Positions 49,264 to 50,896 of a stretch of 50,896 bases of DNA are shown here, in pieces. Source of the DNA: DAOTWP01 sp034435675 (GTDB lineage: Bacteria > Chloroflexota > Anaerolineae > Aggregatilineales > Phototrophicaceae). A model generated the notes under the pieces. The model was given only the letters and a program-made list of their open reading frames with translations. It ran no database searches and was not told the origin of the DNA. The first letter of the stretch is position 1. The number at the start of each line of letters is the position of its first letter. The stretch covers positions 1 to 50,896 of the forward strand of contig DAOTWP010000185.1 in the NCBI GenBank assembly GCA_034435675.1. Direction: 5' to 3'. Position numbers and translations under genes: made by a program.

Positions 49264-50133
49264 CTAAACACCGTCAGCGATGGCGGTGTTTTTGTTTGCC
49301 TGCTGCGCCGCCTGCTGCACCGCCCGCTGCACTGGCTGCCACATTTTGCCGTTGTTCAGTTCATATATCAGCCGCAGCCCTTCCAGTGTCAGCTCTGGCG
49401 CAATCCGGTCAATCAGGGCGGTGTGCTTCTGGAACAGTGGTGCCAGCCCACCCGTAGCGATGACCTGAATATCCTCTGCGTGCAGGTGCATGTCGCTGAC
49501 CATCGCCGCCTTCAACCGCGTGACCAGTCCTTCGATCAGTCCGACATAGCCCCAGAAGATGCCCGACTGCATCGCGTGAATCGTGTTCCGCCCAATCGGC
49601 GCAGGCGGCGGCACCAGATCAACCTTGTGCAGGCGTGCCGCGCGGCTGACCAGCGCATCATGCGCGATGCCAATGCCCGGCGCAATCGCCCCGCCGTGAT
49701 ACGCGCCATCTGCCGAAATCAGGTCAAAGGTCGTCGCAGTGCCCAGGTCAATCACAATCGCCGGTCCGCCATACAGCGCGACGACTGCGGCGGCATTGAC
49801 GATACGATCTGCCCCTGCCTGTTCCGGCTGGTCAATGGCAATTTTGACGCCGCTGCGGGTCTGGTGTGTGACGACCAGCGGATCAATGTGGATGTAGCGC
49901 TGCGCCAGTTCCACAAACGAGGTCGTCAGCGGCGGCACCACACTGCTGATGATCACGCCGGAAATCGCCTTATAGCCCACATCAGCACTGTGCAGAAAAT
50001 TGCGCACCAGCACGGCGTATTCGTCAGGCATTTTGTCGGCAACGGTGCGTGCCCGCCAGGAGAGCGTCCAGGCGTCGCCCTGCCATAACCCCAGATGAAT
50101 GTTGGTATTGCCAATATCGACTGCCAGTAACAT
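49264..50133 (-). CDS. coaX: Type III pantothenate kinase
   Basis: Phosphorylates pantothenate with ATP, the first step of coenzyme A synthesis (actin-like ASKHA fold). In 289 residues: MLLAVDIGNTNIHLGLW (phosphate loop with catalytic Asp D6), ISSVVPPLT, QAGADRIVNAAAV, IDLGTATTFDLIS, YHGGAIAPGIG and VIATGGLAP. The start is ATG at 50133 with GAGGG in front; it begins exactly at the first strand. The Gln/Ala-rich tail extends the family end. The last codons (NTAIADGV) overlap the terminator hairpin of the convergent tRNA-Asn gene. Confidence 0.96.
   Translation of the reverse strand: MLLAVDIGNTNIHLGLWQGDAWTLSWRARTVADKMPDEYAVLVRNFLHSADVGYKAISGVIISSVVPPLTTSFVELAQRYIHIDPLVVTHQTRSGVKIAIDQPEQAGADRIVNAAAVVALYGGPAIVIDLGTATTFDLISADGAYHGGAIAPGIGIAHDALVSRAARLHKVDLVPPPAPIGRNTIHAMQSGIFWGYVGLIEGLVTRLKAAMVSDMHLHAEDIQVIATGGLAPLFQKHTALIDRIAPELTLEGLRLIYELNNGKMWQPVQRAVQQAAQQANKNTAIADGV
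49267..49292 (+). terminator. Terminator of the tRNA-Asn gene, inside coaX
   Basis: ACACCG pairs with CGGTGT around a central TCAGCGATGG, and TTTTT follows. It lies wholly within the 3' coding end of coaX on the other strand. Confidence 0.75.
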
Positions 50134-50236
50134 GAGCTTGACCCTCAACTGCTGCTAACGCTGGAATCCCTGCGCAGAATATCCCCTCATTATGCCGCAC
50201 ACCGCTGTGCCCGGCTATGCCGCCTGCCATGCGGCG

Positions 50237-50896
50237 TTAGAACGCGCGCAGGTACTGCGGCGGGGTGGGCAGGGTGTCTTTGTGCCCCAGTCGCTGCGCC
50301 GCGTGGTATGCCCAGTAGGGATCACGCAGCATCTCGCGCCCCAGCAGCACTACGTCCGCGCGCCCGTTGCGGACAATCTCGTCCGCCTGCATCGCGTCGG
50401 TTATCATCCCCACCGCCGCAGTTGGCAGCTCTGCGCCCCGGCGCACTGCCTCCGCCAGCGGCACCTGATAGCCCGCGCCTGCCGGAATCCGCACGCCCGG
50501 CACCACCCCGCCTGAACTGCAATCCACCAGATCAACGCCTTCCGCTTTGAGCAGGCATGCCAGCGCCACCGAGTCGTCCGCCGTCCAGCCGCCTTCCACC
50601 CAGTCCGTCGCGGACAGGCGCACCGCCAGCAGTTTATCTGCCGCCCACGCCGCGCGTACTGCCCGCGTCACTTCTAACAGCAGCCGGGCACGGTTCGCAA
50701 AGCTGCCGCCGTAAGCGTCGGTGCGGTGGTTGCTCAGCGGCGACAGAAAGCTGTGCAGCAGGTAGCCATGCGCGGCGTGCAGTTCGACCAGTTCAAAGCC
50801 CGCCGCTGCTGCCCGTTCTGCTGCCGTGCGGAATGCCGCCACGATGCCCGCAAGCTCGTCTGCTGTCAGCGCGTGTGATGCGCGGTAGCCGTCGCT
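50237..50896 (-). CDS. NADH:flavin oxidoreductase / Old Yellow Enzyme, C-terminal part (gene continues beyond the right edge)
   Basis: An FMN-dependent ene-reductase of the YqjM class. The frame is open to the window edge (219 codons). It begins in the typical ALTADELAGIVAAF segment, then shows FELVELHAAHGYLLHSFLSP (the substrate-binding H-x-x-H region), RTDAYGGSFANRARLLLEV, LAVRLSATDWVEGGW, and the FMN phosphate-binding strands AVGMITDAMQADEIV and VVLLGREMLRDPYWAY. The N-terminal third, including the YqjM-type Cys, is missing because of the window edge. It is 103 bases upstream of coaX on the same strand. Confidence 0.93.
   Translation of the reverse strand, partial: SDGYRASHALTADELAGIVAAFRTAAERAAAAGFELVELHAAHGYLLHSFLSPLSNHRTDAYGGSFANRARLLLEVTRAVRAAWAADKLLAVRLSATDWVEGGWTADDSVALACLLKAEGVDLVDCSSGGVVPGVRIPAGAGYQVPLAEAVRRGAELPTAAVGMITDAMQADEIVRNGRADVVLLGREMLRDPYWAYHAAQRLGHKDTLPTPPQYLRAF

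Noticed and set aside
1..50896. CRISPR array or prophage
   Set aside because: No regularly spaced direct repeats, cas genes, integrase, transposase or structural phage genes were seen.

Overview
The window reads as an ordinary chromosomal stretch of a GC-rich Chloroflexota-like bacterium, probably of the Anaerolineae. This rests on gene style rather than a marker gene: lipoproteins and secreted proteins with Thr/Pro-rich linkers, SH3b, PPC and FxLYD-like domains, many stand-alone receiver domains, and uvrC, infC-rpmI-rplT, coaX and lipB in scattered small operons. The coding strand changes often. I see no phage genes, no intact transposase, no CRISPR array and no rRNA. One tRNA (Asn-GTT) is present.

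Layout. 1-4365 (minus): proB, an ABC-2-like membrane protein, a TPR protein and the N-terminal part of proA. 4461-6307 (plus): two overlapping ADP-ribosylglycohydrolase paralogues, the second with altered active-site residues. 6430-10501 (plus): a discoidin/SH3b secreted protein, a DUF3352-like secreted protein and a hot-dog thioesterase. 10568-15412 (minus): a signalling island made of a six-TM histidine kinase, four single-domain response regulators that share a C-terminal motif, a HEAT-repeat protein, a NarL-type regulator and a lone HisKA_3 domain. 15477-15665: decayed 3' piece of a second thioesterase. 15834-20165 (plus): uvrC, a cyclic-nucleotide-binding/TIR fusion, a degenerate sugar-transferase-like protein and a receiver protein. 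20308-21821 (minus): arginase-family protein and KDPG aldolase. 21885-25436 (plus): lipoprotein propeller, small RHH-like protein, membrane protein plus winged-helix regulator under a palindromic operator, and an SRPBCC protein.

25524-26947 (minus) is the infC-rpmI-rplT operon, whose infC must begin at a non-canonical ATT codon. 27106-30872 holds a lipoprotein and two HAD proteins between two related palindromic elements, with a third inverted-repeat element in the middle. 30873-40826 carries an MFS transporter, a large acyl-CoA dehydrogenase, a GNAT protein and a run of secreted proteins. 40945-47488 (minus) carries an SpoU methyltransferase, malQ, lipB, a dienelactone-hydrolase-like protein lacking the nucleophile, a receiver protein and a GNAT-like protein. 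47708-50896 holds two tandem two-TM SLATT/DUF4231-like proteins, tRNA-Asn, coaX and a truncated Old Yellow Enzyme gene.

Best candidates for new biology: the CNBD-TIR protein, which has the architecture of a Pycsar TIR effector but no cyclase beside it; the one-kinase/four-receiver array; and the histidine-box protein without an ATPase domain. All functions are read from sequence only; no database search was run.
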